A stretch of 64,000 nucleotides of DNA from Sphaerisporangium sp. TRM90804 (GCF_029846175.1 NZ_JARWAC010000033.1:28521-92520); one strand, 5' to 3'. Numbered from the stretch's first letter, positions 15,138-24,861 are shown. Notes: a model not told the origin generated them from the letters alone. Made by a program: numbers and translations.

Positions 15138-16592
15138 ATGCTTAACAGACGGCGATTACTGGCTCTTGGCGCGACGGTGGGCGGTGCAGCGCTGCTGCCC
15201 TTCACCCGGACCAGTTCCGAAGCGGCCAGCGACCCAGGCGCGCGCCGCAAGGAGTTCCTCACCACCACCCGCAAGGGCACCGTGCACGGGGGCTTCACCC
15301 CGTTCACGACGAAGATGCCGATACCTTCGGTGCTCCGGCCGAGCCTGACGTCGTCGGGCGTGGACGTGTACAAGGTGCCGGTGCAGGCCGCGAAGCTGGA
15401 GATCATCCCCGGCCTGGTCACCCCGGCGCTGACCTACGCCGGCCAGTTCGTCGGGCCGACGATCCGCGCGAAGACCGGCCGCCCGGTCAAGGTCACGTAC
15501 GTGAACGAGCTCGACCGGCCGGTCAACGTCCACCTGCACGGCGGGCACGTGCCGGCCGTCAGCGACGGCCACCCGATGGACCTCATCAACCCCGCGGGCA
15601 TGCGGGTGTACGACTACCCGAACACCCAGCAGGGCGCGACGCTGTGGTACCACGACCACAGCCACGGCAGCGAGGCCGAGCACGTCTACCGCGGCCTGCA
15701 CGGCTTCTACATCGTCGAGGACCCGTCCGAGCAGTACCTCGGGCTGCCGTCCGGCCAGTTCGACGTGCCGATCATGCTGCGCAACTCCCAGTTCGACGAG
15801 GTGGGCAACCTGATCTGGGGCCACCCGGACGAGCGCACCACCATCCTGGCCAACGGCAGGCCGCAGCCGTACTTCCCCGTGCAGGCCCGCAGGTACCGGT
15901 TCCGGCTGCTCAACGCCTCCAACGAGCGCGTGTTCCGGCTCAACATGGGCGGCCGGCCGATCACGAAGATCGGCTCGGACGGCGGGCTGCTGCCCGCGCC
16001 GGTGCAGTACACGGAGCTGGTGGTGGCCTCCGCCGAGCGGGTCGAGATCGTGGTCGACTTCGCCCAGCTGCAGAGGACGCGCACCCCGATCTACCTGTAC
16101 GACGGGGACACGCCGATCCTGCGCTTCGACGTCACCCCGGCCACCTCGCGCGACACCAGCCGCGTGCCGTCCGTGCTGCGCCCGCTGCCGGTGCTGCCCG
16201 CTCCGGTGGTCGAGCGGAAGGTGGCGATGAGCTTCGACATCTCCGGTGAGATACCGGTCGGCCTGATGGACGGCAAGCCGTTCGACCCGAACCGCGTCGA
16301 CATGACGATCAAGCGCGGCACCACGGAGATCTGGGAGATCCACAACGCCGAGGCGTTCCCGCTCGACCACACCTTCCACATGCACCTGGTGCAGTTCCAG
16401 GTGCTGAGCCGCAACGGCGGCGCGCCGCTGCCGCAGGACCTGGGCCTCAAGGACACCATCCACCTGGCGCAGGACGAGCGCGTGCGGGTCAAGGCCCACT
16501 TCACCACCCACCTCGGGCGGTACATGTACCACTGCCACTACCTGGAGCACTCGTCCATCGGGATGATGGCCCAGATGGAGGTCGTCCGCTAG
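15138..16592 (+). CDS. Multicopper oxidase, Tat-exported
   Basis: 484 residues. The N-terminus MLNRRRLLALGATVGG has a twin-arginine motif followed by a hydrophobic stretch and an Ala/Ser-rich cleavage region, so export in the folded, copper-loaded state is likely. The four copper-ligand blocks are present: HLHGGHVP, WYHDHSHG, HTFHMHLVQF and YHCHYLEHSSIGMM; the last includes the type-1 Cys. Three cupredoxin domains fit the length. The family oxidises Cu(I), phenolics or metals using oxygen. The substrate is unknown; closeness to CueO/bilirubin-oxidase-type enzymes is inferred. ATG 15138 is preceded by a short GGGG-containing leader. Confidence 0.9.
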   Translation: MLNRRRLLALGATVGGAALLPFTRTSSEAASDPGARRKEFLTTTRKGTVHGGFTPFTTKMPIPSVLRPSLTSSGVDVYKVPVQAAKLEIIPGLVTPALTYAGQFVGPTIRAKTGRPVKVTYVNELDRPVNVHLHGGHVPAVSDGHPMDLINPAGMRVYDYPNTQQGATLWYHDHSHGSEAEHVYRGLHGFYIVEDPSEQYLGLPSGQFDVPIMLRNSQFDEVGNLIWGHPDERTTILANGRPQPYFPVQARRYRFRLLNASNERVFRLNMGGRPITKIGSDGGLLPAPVQYTELVVASAERVEIVVDFAQLQRTRTPIYLYDGDTPILRFDVTPATSRDTSRVPSVLRPLPVLPAPVVERKVAMSFDISGEIPVGLMDGKPFDPNRVDMTIKRGTTEIWEIHNAEAFPLDHTFHMHLVQFQVLSRNGGAPLPQDLGLKDTIHLAQDERVRVKAHFTTHLGRYMYHCHYLEHSSIGMMAQMEVVR

Positions 16593-16602
16593 GCACCGGT
16601 CT

Positions 16603-16639
16603 CCGTCACCTGGCCGCCGCCGCGACGGTCAGGTGACGG
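16603..16639. terminator. Bidirectional hairpin between convergent genes
   Basis: CCGTCACCTG and CAGGTGACGG form a 10-bp stem, beginning 11 nt after the oxidase stop and overlapping the last codons of the convergent phosphoesterase gene. Confidence 0.65.
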
Positions 16640-17111
16640 GCACGATGCGCGCCGCCACCAGGCGTCCGCGCTCGATCTCCAGCACACCGAGCGTGCCGTG
16701 CGGCTGGCGGCGGCGGTCGGTCGGCGAGCCGGGGTTGAAGATCCTCAACCCCGGCTCCTCGTGGTCCAGCGGGATGTGCGAGTGGCCGAAGACGACCAGG
16801 CCGGCGTCGGGGAAGCGGCGGCGCATGCGCGCCCACCGGCCCGCCGACGCGCCGCTGTCATGGATCATCGCCACCCTGAGGCCGTCGAGGTCCAGCTCCA
16901 GCGTCTCCGGCGCGGTCACGTCCGGGCCGTCGTTGTTGCCCTTCACGGCGTGCACCGGAGCGAAGGCCGCCAGCTCCTCCAGGACGCCGGCGGTGCAGAC
17001 GTCGCCCGCGTGCAGGATGGCGTCGGCCCCGCGCAGCTGCTCGGCCACCCGCGGCGGGCAGGACTTCCAGTACCGCGGGGCGTGCGTGTCCGACAGCGCC
17101 ACGACTCTCAT
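16629..17111 (-). CDS. Metallophosphoesterase (YfcE/MJ0936 family)
   Basis: 160 residues. Metal-binding motifs of calcineurin-like phosphoesterases appear in order: LSDTHAPRY, HAGDVCTAG, VKGNNDG, a single IHDSG block and FGHSHIPLD. The length fits the compact YfcE-type phosphodiesterases that hydrolyse phosphodiester model substrates with Mn2+. ATG 17111. It lies 28 nt downstream of the sulfite-oxidase-like gene on the same strand, possibly cotranscribed without evident functional link. Confidence 0.87.
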   Translation of the reverse strand: MRVVALSDTHAPRYWKSCPPRVAEQLRGADAILHAGDVCTAGVLEELAAFAPVHAVKGNNDGPDVTAPETLELDLDGLRVAMIHDSGASAGRWARMRRRFPDAGLVVFGHSHIPLDHEEPGLRIFNPGSPTDRRRQPHGTLGVLEIERGRLVAARIVPVT

Positions 17112-17139
17112 GCCCGCCCCCTCCCCCGTGCGGCCCGGC

Positions 17140-18231
17140 CTAGGCGTCGCAGGTGACGGCGACCCGGTCCCAGGAGGTGTTGGCGTAGCCCTTGGGGTTC
17201 CACACCTGGGCGGGCGACTCCGGCTGGGTCTCGGCGGCGTCGTCCCAGGCCCGGACGGCGATCACGCTGTCGCCCTCGGGCAGGTCGACCGTCAGCCGCC
17301 AGTGCTGCCAGGCCCACGGCCCGTCGTCCTGCGGGTCGAGGGCGGCCTGCGCCCAGGTGGCGCCGTCGTCGAGCGAGACGTCCACGCGGGCCACCGCGCG
17401 GCCGTCGCCCGCGTAGGCGTAGCCGGTGACCTCGGCGGGGCCGGGGGCCAGGCGTGCGCCGTCCGCCGGGCTGAGGATGGCGGAGCTGAGCGCGACCGGC
17501 CCCAGGGAGATGCCCTCCCCCGGCCCGGCGTGGTCGGGATCGACGCCGGGCGGCAGGATGCGGTAGGCGACGGCCTGGTAGTAGTTGCCGGACGGGCCGC
17601 TCTGCGCGGTCACCCGCCGCAGCCACTTGACGCTGCGGGCGCCGATCCAGCCCGGGACGACCACCCGCAGCGGGGCGCCGTGCGCGGGCGGCAGCGGCTC
17701 GCCGTTCATCGCCCACGCGAGCAGCACCTCGCCGGCCATCGCCTTGGCGACCGGGATGGAGCCGCCGTACGCCTGGGGCGGGGACGGCTCCTGGGAGACG
17801 TCGGGCGCCTCGAACGCGATGTGCGCCGCCTCGGGCCGCAGGCCGGCGTGTTCCAGGACGCCGGCCAGGCCGACGCCGGTCCACGACGCCGTCGAGGTGG
17901 CCCCCCGGCCCCACGGCTCGCCGGGGATGTCGCGCACGCCGGCGAGCCCGGCGCGGCGGTTGCCCGCGCACTGGAGCGTCGCCACGACGGTCTGCTCGGG
18001 GAACAGGGCGCGGAGGTGGGCCACCGACAGCGTCAGCGGGCGCTCGACCAGGCCGTCCACCACCAGGCACCAGCCCTCGGGGTCGGACTCGGGCACGGGG
18101 CCGTGGTTGCGGGCGTAGAAGGTGTCGACCGGCGTGATCGGCCGGCCCGCCAGCGCGGCCGGCGGCGGCTCGGCGTTGAAAGGATGATCGTTGTGGACGA
18201 CCATGTCGTCCCTCTTGCCCCATGCGTTCAC
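17140..18231 (-). CDS. Sulfite oxidase-family molybdopterin enzyme (cytoplasmic)
   Basis: 363 residues. A SUOX-fold Moco-binding domain spans residues 30-230, with the Mo-ligand Cys88 in TLQCAGNRR and a GWIGARSVKWL segment. A Mo-co dimerisation domain follows (SPADGARLAPGPAEVTGYAY to the C-terminus). No N-terminal haem b5 domain and no signal peptide, so unlike vertebrate enzymes it must pass electrons to a separate acceptor. Substrate may be sulfite or another oxo-acceptor. ATG 18231 is followed by a His-rich start typical of the family. It is divergent from nothing; the GntR gene on the same strand ends 43 nt further up. Confidence 0.85.
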   Translation of the reverse strand: MNAWGKRDDMVVHNDHPFNAEPPPAALAGRPITPVDTFYARNHGPVPESDPEGWCLVVDGLVERPLTLSVAHLRALFPEQTVVATLQCAGNRRAGLAGVRDIPGEPWGRGATSTASWTGVGLAGVLEHAGLRPEAAHIAFEAPDVSQEPSPPQAYGGSIPVAKAMAGEVLLAWAMNGEPLPPAHGAPLRVVVPGWIGARSVKWLRRVTAQSGPSGNYYQAVAYRILPPGVDPDHAGPGEGISLGPVALSSAILSPADGARLAPGPAEVTGYAYAGDGRAVARVDVSLDDGATWAQAALDPQDDGPWAWQHWRLTVDLPEGDSVIAVRAWDDAAETQPESPAQVWNPKGYANTSWDRVAVTCDA

Positions 18232-18274
18232 GTAGCTCGCGTTCCCCGGGCCTGCCCGTATGACACCTGGGCGC

Positions 18275-18961
18275 TCAGGCGTGGGCGTGGACGAGCTGGC
18301 GCTCGGCGTCGGTGAGGTAGGCCTCCAGCAGCCGCTCGGCGCCCTCGGTGTCCTTCGCCTCGATGAGCTGGAGGATGTCGCGGTTGCGGTTGAGGTAGGG
18401 CTCGTGGAAGGCGCGCGGGTTCTTCATCGCGTGGAAGCTCAGCCGCAGCTCGGCGAGCACCTGGCGCATCATCTCGTCCAGCCTGGAGCTGCCGGCCAGC
18501 TCGACGACGGCCTGGTGGAAGCGCATGTTGGCCGTGCCGACGTCGCCCCAGCGCTGCTCGGCGGCGGCCTGTTCGGCGCCGCGGACGGCGTCGCGCAGAT
18601 GGGCGAGGGCCTGCTCGGGCGCGTCGAGCGCGCGGCGCAGCGCGGCGCACTCGACGAGGCGGCGCACCCGGTAGAGGTCGGCGACGTCGGCGGCGGTGAG
18701 CCTGCGGACGAAGACGCCGCGGTTGAGCTCGTGCACGAGCAGCCGCTCGTGGGACAGCAGCCGGAAGGCCTCGCGCAGGGTGTTGCGGGACACGCGCAGG
18801 ATCGTGCCGATGGACTCCTCCGACAGCCGGGTGCCGGGCTCGAACAGCCCCTCGATGATGTGGTCGCGCAGGATGGCCGCCACGAGCTCGGCGGTGCTGG
18901 CGCGCCCGAGCAGCGACCGGTCGGCCGCGAGACGTTCGGCAGCCTGCCCCGTACCGTCCAT
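18275..18961 (-). CDS. GntR-family transcriptional regulator, FCD (FadR) subfamily
   Basis: 228 residues. An N-terminal winged helix (ELVAAILRDHIIEGLFEPGT, SEESIGTILRVSRNTLREAF) is followed by an all-helical FCD ligand domain (ADLYRVRRLVECAALR, MRFHQAVVELAGS, ILQLIEAKDTEGAERLL), which usually binds a carboxylic acid with a metal ion. It is divergent from the MFS-pxpABC-DUF1445 operon, and a perfect palindrome lies between them, so it probably represses that operon and responds to 5-oxoproline or a related acid (inference). ATG 18961 directly follows a GTG at 18964, with AAAGG upstream. Confidence 0.88.
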   Translation of the reverse strand: MDGTGQAAERLAADRSLLGRASTAELVAAILRDHIIEGLFEPGTRLSEESIGTILRVSRNTLREAFRLLSHERLLVHELNRGVFVRRLTAADVADLYRVRRLVECAALRRALDAPEQALAHLRDAVRGAEQAAAEQRWGDVGTANMRFHQAVVELAGSSRLDEMMRQVLAELRLSFHAMKNPRAFHEPYLNRNRDILQLIEAKDTEGAERLLEAYLTDAERQLVHAHA

Positions 18962-19104
18962 CACGTTCCCATGGCCTTTCTCCCGCTCCCGCCGGACCCC
19001 CGTCGCACCAGGACGAGCCCGGTCGCGCACCGCCGCGAGCACGGCCGTCCGGTCGTGTGGACGGGCGCCCGGCAGCGGAGTGACGAAATGTTAACACAAA
19101 ACTA

Positions 19105-19133
19105 TTGTCATATCGTTGAACGATTCTTATGTT
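19105..19133 (+). promoter_or_regulatory. Promoter of the MFS-pxp operon
   Basis: TTGTCA (19105-19110) and TATGTT (19128-19133) are separated by exactly 17 nt in an A+T-rich island, about 105 nt upstream of the MFS start. The spacer contains the operator palindrome. Confidence 0.6.
19112..19124. promoter_or_regulatory. GntR/FCD operator ATCGTT-G-AACGAT
   Basis: A perfect 13-bp palindrome (6-1-6) lying inside the -35/-10 spacer. Size and GT-N-AC core arrangement fit FCD-type GntR sites. Binding would block RNA polymerase on the operon side and could also autoregulate the GntR gene. Confidence 0.7.
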
Positions 19134-19239
19134 GAATGCGTTGGCTCGGTCGAGAGCCAAGGGACGCGAAAGCAGGGGCGCCGCCGGCACCGCCGGAGGC
19201 CGCGTCCCCAGCCGGTAGCCATGGCAACGAGGTGCGCGA

Positions 19240-20520
19240 ATGACCACATCGTCCACGCCGCAACCAGCCGTCGACACGCTTGAGGACCGCGAGGGCACCG
19301 CCTTCGCCTGGTACACCACGCTCAGCCTCAAGGGCCGGCGGGCCTTCAAGGGAGCGTTCCTCGGCTACAGCCTCGACTCCTACGACTTCTGGGTCCTGCC
19401 GCTGAGCCTGGTCGCGATCGCCGCGACCTTCAACCTCGGCACCGCGCAGACCGGCCTGCTGGCCACCGCCACGCTCGTCTTCTCCGCGCTCGGCGGCATC
19501 GCGGCGGGCATCCTGGCCGACCGCATCGGCCGGGCCAGGACGCTGATGGTCACCGTCGTCACCTACGCGGTGTTCACCGCCCTGTGCGGGCTGGCGCCCA
19601 ACTACGAGACCCTGCTGGTCTTCCGGGCGCTCCAGGGGCTCGGCTTCGGCGGCGAGTGGGCGGCCGGGGCGATCCTGGTCGCCGAGTACGCCAAGGCGCG
19701 CCACCGCGGCCGGGCGGTCGCGATGATCCAGAGCTCGTGGGCCATCGGCTGGGGGCTGGCGGTCGTCGTCTACACGCTGCTGTTCCAGTTCGTCGACCAG
19801 GACCTGGCGTGGCGCGTGCTGTTCTGGACCGGCGCGCTGCCCGCGCTGCTGGTCATCTACGTCCGGCGCAACGTCACCGACGCGCCGATCTTCACGCAGA
19901 TGCGCGAGGAGACCGGGCGCGCCTCCACCACGGCCATCTTCCGCGGCGGCCTGGCGCGCACGACGTTCTTCGCGACGGTGCTCGCCACGGGCGTGCAGGG
20001 CGGGTACTACACGCTCGCCACCTGGGTGCCGACCTACCTGAAGACCGAGCGCGGCCTGTCGGTGATCGGCACGGGCGGGTACCTGACGTTCCTCATCGCC
20101 GGCGCGTTCTCCGGCTACCTCACCGGCGGGTACTTCACCGACAAGATCGGCCGTAAGAAGACGTTCGCGATCTTCTCGCTGCTCAGCGGGGTGCTCATCC
20201 TGCTGTACACGCAGCTGCCCGCGAGCGCCGACGGGTACGTGATGTTCCTCGGCTTCCCGCTCGGCTTCACCTCCTCGGCGATCTTCTCCGGGTTCGGCGC
20301 GTTCCTGTCGGAGCTGTACCCGAGCGGTGTGCGCGGCACCGGGCAGGGGTTCACGTACAACGTGGGCCGCGGCGTCGGCGCGTTCTTCCCGACCGTCATC
20401 GGGTACCTGGCGACGACGTACAGCGTCGGCGGCGCGATGGCCTTCGGCGCCCTGGCGTACGGGCTGGCCATCGTGGCCCTGCTGGGGCTGCCGGAGACCC
20501 GCGCCAGGGAACTGTCCTAG
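19240..20520 (+). CDS. MFS transporter (organic acid:proton symporter type)
   Basis: 426 residues with 12 predicted membrane helices in two halves. The cytoplasmic loop 2-3 motif appears as [14 protein letters not shown] and again in the second half as [34 protein letters not shown] is typical of the metabolite:H+ symporters (sialate/aromatic acid group). As first gene of the operon with pxpABC it likely imports 5-oxoproline (pyroglutamate) or a related acid; this rests on context. ATG 19240. Its stop lies 35 nt before pxpA. Confidence 0.85.
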   Translation: MTTSSTPQPAVDTLEDREGTAFAWYTTLSLKGRRAFKGAFLGYSLDSYDFWVLPLSLVAIAATFNLGTAQTGLLATATLVFSALGGIAAGILADRIGRARTLMVTVVTYAVFTALCGLAPNYETLLVFRALQGLGFGGEWAAGAILVAEYAKARHRGRAVAMIQSSWAIGWGLAVVVYTLLFQFVDQDLAWRVLFWTGALPALLVIYVRRNVTDAPIFTQMREETGRASTTAIFRGGLARTTFFATVLATGVQGGYYTLATWVPTYLKTERGLSVIGTGGYLTFLIAGAFSGYLTGGYFTDKIGRKKTFAIFSLLSGVLILLYTQLPASADGYVMFLGFPLGFTSSAIFSGFGAFLSELYPSGVRGTGQGFTYNVGRGVGAFFPTVIGYLATTYSVGGAMAFGALAYGLAIVALLGLPETRARELS

Positions 20521-20555
20521 GAGGGGACTTCGGCTTGGACGACGAGGAGCGCACC

Positions 20556-21338
20556 GTGCCCGACCGACTCGTGAGCATCGACCTCAACTCCGATCTCGGG
20601 GAGGGGCTCGGCCGCTGGGAGCTCGGCGACGACGAGGCCCTGCTGGCGGTGGTCACCAGCGCCAACGTGGCGTGCGGCTTCCACGCCGGCGACCCGTCGA
20701 TCATGCGGCGCACGTGCCGCACGGCGGCCGAGCGCGGCGTGGCGGTCGGCGCGCAGGTCGGCTACCGCGACCTGGCGGGCTTCGGGCGGCGCTTCATCGA
20801 GGTTCCGCCCGCCGACCTGGCCGACGACGTCGTCTACCAGATCGGCGCCCTGGACGCGTTCGCGCGGCTGGCGGGCACCCGCGTGACCTACGTCAAGCCG
20901 CACGGCGCGCTCTACAATGCGATCGTGCACCACCAGGTCCAGGCGGACGCCGTCGTGGCGGCCGTCCGGGCCTACGATCCCAGGCTGCCCGTGCTGGGCC
21001 TGCCGGGCTCGGTGTTCCTGCGCCGGGCCGAGGCGGCCGGGCTGCCCGTCGTCACCGAGTGCTTCGCCGACCGCGCCTACACGCCCGAGGGCACGCTGGT
21101 GCCGCGCGGCCGTCCGGGCGCCGTGCTGCACGACGCGGCCGAGGTGGCGGCGCGCGCGCTGCGCATGGCCCTCGGCGAGCCGATCACCTCCATCGACGGC
21201 ACGCCGCTGACCGTCCGGGCCCGCTCGATCTGTGTCCACGGCGACAGCCCGGACGCCGTGGCGATGGCCCGCGAGGTCCGGGCGGCGCTCACCGGGCACG
21301 GCATCAGCCTGGCCCCGTTCGCGGGCGGGTCGCGGTGA
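20556..21338 (+). CDS. pxpA: 5-oxoprolinase subunit A (LamB/YcsF family)
   Basis: 260 residues. The family start [20 protein letters not shown] and the metal/substrate motifs [22 protein letters not shown] and [10 protein letters not shown] are all present. With PxpB and PxpC it forms the ATP-dependent enzyme that opens 5-oxo-L-proline to glutamate. GTG 20556 is chosen because GAGGAG lies at proper distance; a TTG at 20535 is in frame but has no better site. GTGA overlap couples it to pxpB. Confidence 0.93.
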   Translation: MPDRLVSIDLNSDLGEGLGRWELGDDEALLAVVTSANVACGFHAGDPSIMRRTCRTAAERGVAVGAQVGYRDLAGFGRRFIEVPPADLADDVVYQIGALDAFARLAGTRVTYVKPHGALYNAIVHHQVQADAVVAAVRAYDPRLPVLGLPGSVFLRRAEAAGLPVVTECFADRAYTPEGTLVPRGRPGAVLHDAAEVAARALRMALGEPITSIDGTPLTVRARSICVHGDSPDAVAMAREVRAALTGHGISLAPFAGGSR

Positions 21339-21955
21339 GGCCGCGGCTGCGGCGGTGCGGCGACGGCGCGCTGCTGGTGGAGCTGGAAGGCGTGGACGAG
21401 GTCGTCGCGCTGTACGACGCGCTCGTGGCCGACCCGCCGCCGGGGGTGACCGAACTGCTGCCGGCGGCGCGCACGCTGCTGGTCCGGTTCGAGCCGTCGT
21501 CGCGCAAGGGCGCGGTGGAGTCGGCCGTCCTGGGGGCGCGGCCCGCCGGCGGGCGTCCGGGCGCCGGGGGCGAGGTGACGGTGCCCGTGGTGTACGACGG
21601 CGCCGACCTCGCGGCCGTGGCCGAGCTGACCGGGCTGACCGAGCGTGAGGTGGTGCAGGCGCACACCGGGTCGCCGTGGACCGTCGCGTTCTGCGGCTTC
21701 GCGCCTGGTTTCGGGTACCTCGTCGGCGGCGATCCCCGGTTGGCCGTCCCGCGCCGCACCGAGTCCCGGGTCCGCGTCCCCGCCGGTTCGGTGGCGCTGG
21801 CGGCCGAGTTCAGCGCGGTCTACCCGCGCGAGTCCCCCGGCGGCTGGCAGCTCATCGGCCGCACCGGCCTGCGGGTGTGGGACGTCGCCGCCGAACCGCC
21901 GGCGCTGCTGCGTCCGGGCACCCGGGTCCGCTTCACCGAGGCCCCGCGTGGCTGA
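21335..21955 (+). CDS. pxpB: 5-oxoprolinase subunit B (KipI family)
   Basis: 206 residues, normal size for KipI/PxpB. The conserved allophanate-hydrolase subunit 1 block [20 protein letters not shown] is followed by [19 protein letters not shown] and [17 protein letters not shown]. It pairs with PxpC to phosphorylate 5-oxoproline. GTG start at 21335 overlaps the pxpA stop; it overlaps pxpC by 8 nt. Confidence 0.92.
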   Translation: MRPRLRRCGDGALLVELEGVDEVVALYDALVADPPPGVTELLPAARTLLVRFEPSSRKGAVESAVLGARPAGGRPGAGGEVTVPVVYDGADLAAVAELTGLTEREVVQAHTGSPWTVAFCGFAPGFGYLVGGDPRLAVPRRTESRVRVPAGSVALAAEFSAVYPRESPGGWQLIGRTGLRVWDVAAEPPALLRPGTRVRFTEAPRG

Positions 21956-22859
21956 CGCGCTCCACGACGGCTGCCCGGCCCTGGAGGTGCTGGCCACCGG
22001 GCCGATGACCACCGTGCAGGACCTCGGCCGGCCGGGCCGGGGACATCTCGGCGTGGGGCGTTCGGGCGCCGCCGACCGCGGCGCGCTGCGCCTGGCCAAC
22101 CGGCTGCTGGCCAACCCCGAGGGCGCGGCGGCGCTGGAGGTGACGCTGGGCGGGCTCGCGGCGCGGGCCCGCGGCGACCTGCTGATCACGCTGACCGGCG
22201 CGGCGTGCCCGGCCTCGGTCGTCGACGCCGCCGGGCGGGCGCGGCCGATCGGCCACCAGTCGGTCGAGCGCCTGCCCGACGGGGCCACGCTGCGGCTCGG
22301 CATGCCGCGGCGGGGCCTGCGCACGTACGTCGCGGTGCGCGGCGGGCTGGCGGTGGAGGAGGTTCTGGGGTCGCGGGCGACGGACGTGCTCGCCGGCCTC
22401 GGCCCCGACCGGCCAGAGGCGGGCTCGCTGCTGCCGGTGGGGCCGCCGCCGGCGGCGTTCCCCATGGTCGAGCTGGCGCCGGCGGCCGAGGCGCCGCCCG
22501 GCGAGCCCGTGCTGCGCGTGGTGCCCGGGCCGCGTGACGACTGGTTCCGCCCCGGCGCCCTGGAGGCGCTGTGCGCGGAGCCGTACGAGGTGACGATGGA
22601 GAGCAACCGGGTGGGCATGCGGCTGCGCGGCCGTCCGCTCGAACGCTCGCGCGAGGGCGAGCTGCCGCCGGAGGGCATGGTGCCGGGCGCCCTGCAGGTG
22701 CCCCCGTCGGGTCAGCCCACGCTGTTCCTCGCCGACCACCCGGTGACGGGCGGCTACCCGGTGATCGCGGTCGTCCGCGAGCGCGACGTCGACCAGGCCG
22801 CCCAGATCCGCCCCGGCCAGCGAGTCCGCTTCCGCCTGTCGAGAGGAGAACCCTCATGA
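21948..22859 (+). CDS. pxpC: 5-oxoprolinase subunit C (KipA / biotin-dependent carboxyltransferase family)
   Basis: 303 residues. [20 protein letters not shown] (about 22-41) is the hallmark of allophanate-hydrolase subunit 2/KipA proteins; [20 protein letters not shown] and [10 protein letters not shown] with [20 protein letters not shown] complete the fold. It completes the PxpABC enzyme. GTG 21948 overlaps pxpB by 8 nt, and the stop overlaps the next ATG. Confidence 0.92.
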   Translation: MADALHDGCPALEVLATGPMTTVQDLGRPGRGHLGVGRSGAADRGALRLANRLLANPEGAAALEVTLGGLAARARGDLLITLTGAACPASVVDAAGRARPIGHQSVERLPDGATLRLGMPRRGLRTYVAVRGGLAVEEVLGSRATDVLAGLGPDRPEAGSLLPVGPPPAAFPMVELAPAAEAPPGEPVLRVVPGPRDDWFRPGALEALCAEPYEVTMESNRVGMRLRGRPLERSREGELPPEGMVPGALQVPPSGQPTLFLADHPVTGGYPVIAVVRERDVDQAAQIRPGQRVRFRLSRGEPS

Positions 22860-23650
22860 ACCGGTCCGCGACCGACGTGGCACGGCTGACCCCCGAGGAG
22901 GCGCGGGCGAGGTTCCGCGAAGGGCTGGTGACGCCGACGGCCGGATGGGCGGCCGGGTGGGCGCAGGCGAACCTGCTCGCGCTGCCCCGCGACCGCGCGT
23001 ACGACTTCCTGCTGTTCGCGCAGCGCAACCCCCGCTCGTGCCCGGTGCTCGACGTGACCGAGCCCGGCGAGACGTCCGCGTCGATCTTCGGCGGCGACCT
23101 GCGCACCGACCTGCCCGCGTACCGGGTGTACGAGGACGGCGAGCAGGTCGCCGAGGTCACCGACGTCGTCTCGTACTGGCGTGACGACCTGGTGTGCTTC
23201 CTGATCGGGTGCAGCTTCACCTTTGAGGGCGCGTTGCTGGAGGCCGGGGTCCCGGTGCGCCACATCGCCGCCGGCAAGAACGTCCCCATGTACCGCACCG
23301 ACCGCGCCTGCCGCCCGGCCGGCGGCCTGTCGGGCCCGCTGGTGGTCTCCATGCGCCCGATCCCCGCCGGCCTGGTCGCCGAGGCCGTCCGCGTGACGGC
23401 CAGATACCCCGCCGTCCACGGCGCCCCCGTGCACGTGGGCGACCCCGCCGCCCTCGGCATCGCCGACCTGGCGAAGCCCGACTTCGGCGACCCGGTGGAG
23501 ATCCTCCCCGGCGAGACCCCGGTCTTCTGGGCCTGCGGCGTCACCCCCCAGGCAGCCGTGATGACCTCCCGCCCACCCTTCGCCATCGGCCACGCCCCCG
23601 GCCACATGGCCCTGACCGACGCCCGCGACAGCGCCTACCTCATCCCCTGA
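22856..23650 (+). CDS. DUF1445 / D-glutamate cyclase-like putative hydro-lyase
   Basis: 264 residues of the DUF1445 family. The conserved core [20 protein letters not shown] and [20 protein letters not shown] lie centrally, and [19 protein letters not shown] and [11 protein letters not shown] at the end. DUF1445 includes the C-terminal part of mammalian D-glutamate cyclase, which makes 5-oxo-D-proline from D-glutamate. Linkage to pxpABC suggests the operon handles D-glutamate or 5-oxo-D-proline as well as the L-form (inference). ATG overlaps the pxpC stop (ATGA) with GAGAGGAG upstream. Confidence 0.85.
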   Translation: MNRSATDVARLTPEEARARFREGLVTPTAGWAAGWAQANLLALPRDRAYDFLLFAQRNPRSCPVLDVTEPGETSASIFGGDLRTDLPAYRVYEDGEQVAEVTDVVSYWRDDLVCFLIGCSFTFEGALLEAGVPVRHIAAGKNVPMYRTDRACRPAGGLSGPLVVSMRPIPAGLVAEAVRVTARYPAVHGAPVHVGDPAALGIADLAKPDFGDPVEILPGETPVFWACGVTPQAAVMTSRPPFAIGHAPGHMALTDARDSAYLIP

Positions 23651-23702
23651 TCTGTCGATGACCACCGCCCCTCGTGCGACATCGCCAATCCGCTGCGAAA
23701 GG

Positions 23703-23735
23703 CCACGGGCCCCGCCTTGGGGGCGGGGCCCGTGG
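23703..23735. terminator. Strong bidirectional terminator hairpin
   Basis: CCACGGGCCCCGCC pairs perfectly with GGCGGGGCCCGTGG over 14 bp with a 5-nt loop, 52 nt after the operon stop and 15 nt before the convergent GDSL gene's stop. Confidence 0.85.
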
Positions 23736-23750
23736 GAGGGGTGGAGCCGG

Positions 23751-24575
23751 CTACCAGCCGTAGCCGGTGGGGTAGGTGATCTCCGCGAGGAGGCGCTGGC
23801 CGGTGGTGTTGGGGTGGAAGTAGTCCCAGGTGCTCAGGTGGCTGAGCTGGAAGGGGTAGGAGAAGACGGCGCCGCCGTCGTAGCGGCACTGGGGCTGCTC
23901 GGCGCAGACGCGGGACATGATGGCGTTGTAGTCGGCCACGCGCTGGCGGACGCGGTCGCGGCGGTCCACGTCGGCCTGGTCGGTGGAGCGGGGGCGGGCG
24001 AGCATCGACTGGCAGATGCTGAGAGCCGCCCAGGCGGTGCGGGCTGAGCTGCTGTTCCGGCCGACGTCCCAGAGGCGCTTGATGTCGGGGATGCTGGAAA
24101 CGAAGATCGCCACGTCGGGGATCCCGGCGCTCAGGGTCTGCAGAGCGGTACGGAAGCGGGCCTCGAAGTCGGCGGTCGACGTCATCGAGGACTCCGACGA
24201 GGTGCAGGCGTCGTTGGCGCCGATGAGGACGGTGACGTAGTCGGCGCCCTGGGAGACGGCCTGCTGGGCCTGGCCCGGCATGTCCGCGACCTTGGCGCCG
24301 GAGCGGGCGTCGTTGTAGGCCACGAGGGACGGGTTGACGGCGCGGATGCGCAGGTAGTGGCTGTTGACGCTGGAGCTGGAACCGGTGGACCACGATCGGG
24401 ACGTGCAGTCGATGTAGAACCCGCAGGCGTTGAAGCCGCGGGTGATCGAGTCGCCCATGGACGCGATCGAGCCGGGGACCGGCGGGGCTTGCGCGGCCGC
24501 CGGGACGAACGCGGCGGGCACGAACGCGAGGGCGACTGCGGCGAGGATGACGAGGGTGCGGCGGCGGATGTCCAA
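23751..24575 (-). CDS. Secreted SGNH/GDSL hydrolase
   Basis: 274 residues. A Sec signal peptide (basic MDIRRR, hydrophobic core to about residue 24, AAAQA cleavage) precedes the SGNH fold: block I ASMGDSITRG, block III LIGANDAC and block V DYFHPN give the Ser-Asp/His catalytic set. Several Cys residues suggest disulfides (CGFYIDC, CAEQPQC). Streptomyces relatives hydrolyse acyl esters or lipids extracellularly. ATG 24575. The leader contains a palindrome (24660-24677). Confidence 0.87.
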   Translation of the reverse strand: MDIRRRTLVILAAVALAFVPAAFVPAAAQAPPVPGSIASMGDSITRGFNACGFYIDCTSRSWSTGSSSSVNSHYLRIRAVNPSLVAYNDARSGAKVADMPGQAQQAVSQGADYVTVLIGANDACTSSESSMTSTADFEARFRTALQTLSAGIPDVAIFVSSIPDIKRLWDVGRNSSSARTAWAALSICQSMLARPRSTDQADVDRRDRVRQRVADYNAIMSRVCAEQPQCRYDGGAVFSYPFQLSHLSTWDYFHPNTTGQRLLAEITYPTGYGW

Positions 24576-24659
24576 GCGGGTCTCCAGAGACTCTTCCCCG
24601 ATCGGCTGATGCTCAGAATGTGGGTCCGCTTTGCCGCTTTGACAAGCTCACATTACGAT

Positions 24660-24677
24660 TTACTTACCTGTGAGTAA
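24660..24677. promoter_or_regulatory. Palindrome TTACTTACCTGTGAGTAA upstream of the GDSL gene
   Basis: 18-bp dyad with 7 of 9 base pairs matched (TTACT/AGTAA ends), in an A+T-rich stretch 85 nt upstream of the start. Its form resembles TetR-family operators that control lipid catabolism genes; no such regulator is adjacent. Confidence 0.45.
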
Positions 24678-24861
24678 CATACGGCCCGAGCCGCAACGTG
24701 CGCCGCAGAAGCCTCGTGAGCAGCGGGTATAGCACGCGTCAATGGTGGTCGCAGAGGGAAATGGAATGGCACGCCACGCGGCGGGCGATCCGCTGCCCGG
24801 AGATCGGCGATCCGTCCGAATAAGATCATCGAGCTAGGAACCGCCGGGACGGGAGAGATCG

